From positions 1-39,651 of the forward strand of contig NZBC01000137.1 in NCBI GenBank assembly GCA_002687715.1: DNA of 39,651 nt, read 5' to 3'. How positions within the stretch are numbered: position 1 is the first letter of the stretch; every line of letters begins with the position of its first letter. Of this stretch, positions 39,452 to 39,651 are shown one piece after another. The notes beneath the pieces are model-generated. The model searched no databases. It was given only the letters and a program-made list of their open reading frames with translations, and was not told where the DNA came from. The translations under genes and the position numbers were made by a program. The DNA is from Planctomycetota bacterium. Lineage in GTDB: Bacteria; Planctomycetota; GCA-002687715.

Positions 39452-39651
39452 ACGCCTCGCCGCTGCGCTTCCCAGGAGGCTGCGCCGCTACGCGGCGCCT
39501 TGCGGGCACGAACGCGCTGCCGGTCAGCGGCTGTCGGGCGAGTGTCTGTATCGAGTCGTAACGCGAACTGCCCAGGCCGGACCTGGACTTCCCACCGGTT
39601 CACAAGGCCAGAGTGAGAATCTCAAGGTGGGTACTCGATCGCGGGATGTTC

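Overview
This is a high-GC, gene-dense bacterial chromosome segment with 28 protein genes that I can support. The gene content suggests a Planctomycetota-like or similar large-genome environmental bacterium. The pointers are a eukaryote-type Ser/Thr kinase fused to a WD40 propeller, an FG-GAP/ASPIC-UnbV protein, many secreted hydrolases with long beta-rich tails, and a SHMT-GcvT fusion. This is inference from family content; no rRNA or other phylogenetic marker lies in the window apart from elongation factor P. I saw no tRNA, rRNA, CRISPR array, insertion sequence or phage gene.

Layout. 1-5.4 kb: 3' part of a PutP-like sodium symporter, then a kinase-WD40 receptor. 5.4-8.3 kb: a translationally coupled rlmI-csaA pair on the minus strand, divergent from a glutaryl-CoA dehydrogenase. 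8.2-13.6 kb: minus-strand run of secreted or membrane proteins (beta-helix protein, subtilisin, endonuclease/phosphatase-family protein, alpha/beta hydrolase). 13.6-18.9 kb: plus-strand GT39-like glycosyltransferase, small lipoprotein, large secreted protein of unknown function, and EF-P. 19.1-21.8 kb: minus-strand lipoprotein prolyl oligopeptidase and a small membrane protein. 22-25.6 kb: winged-helix-like protein behind an AT-rich palindromic leader, adenosine deaminase, FG-GAP protein. 25.9-29.2 kb: one 1086-residue SHMT/GcvT-like/GcvT polypeptide. 29.4-31.5 kb: a three-gene overlapping operon of ECF sigma factor, single-pass membrane protein and secreted secretin-N-like protein. 31.6-35.5 kb: minus-strand atypical Nramp transporter, CBM2-GH18 chitinase and a two-helix membrane protein. 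35.5-39.4 kb: M14 carboxypeptidase and tryptophan 2,3-dioxygenase.

How the genes fit together. The secreted set (chitinase, subtilisin, prolyl oligopeptidase, M14 peptidase, esterase) fits a polymer- and protein-scavenging lifestyle. Cytoplasmic amino-acid and one-carbon catabolism (TDO, glutaryl-CoA dehydrogenase, SHMT-GcvT) could use the products.

Most unusual points: (1) the SHMT-GcvT-like-GcvT triple fusion; (2) an intergenic palindromic repeat family, three good copies and one decayed copy, each starting 0-26 bp after a stop codon or lying in a gene-end gap; (3) the sigma/TM/secretin-N operon without a secretin pore domain; (4) glutamine at the predicted +1 position of all eight Sec-type secreted proteins; (5) many starts lacking a Shine-Dalgarno but with a -10-like hexamer 5-7 nt before the ATG, suggesting leaderless mRNAs; (6) an Nramp-family protein lacking both canonical metal-binding motifs.
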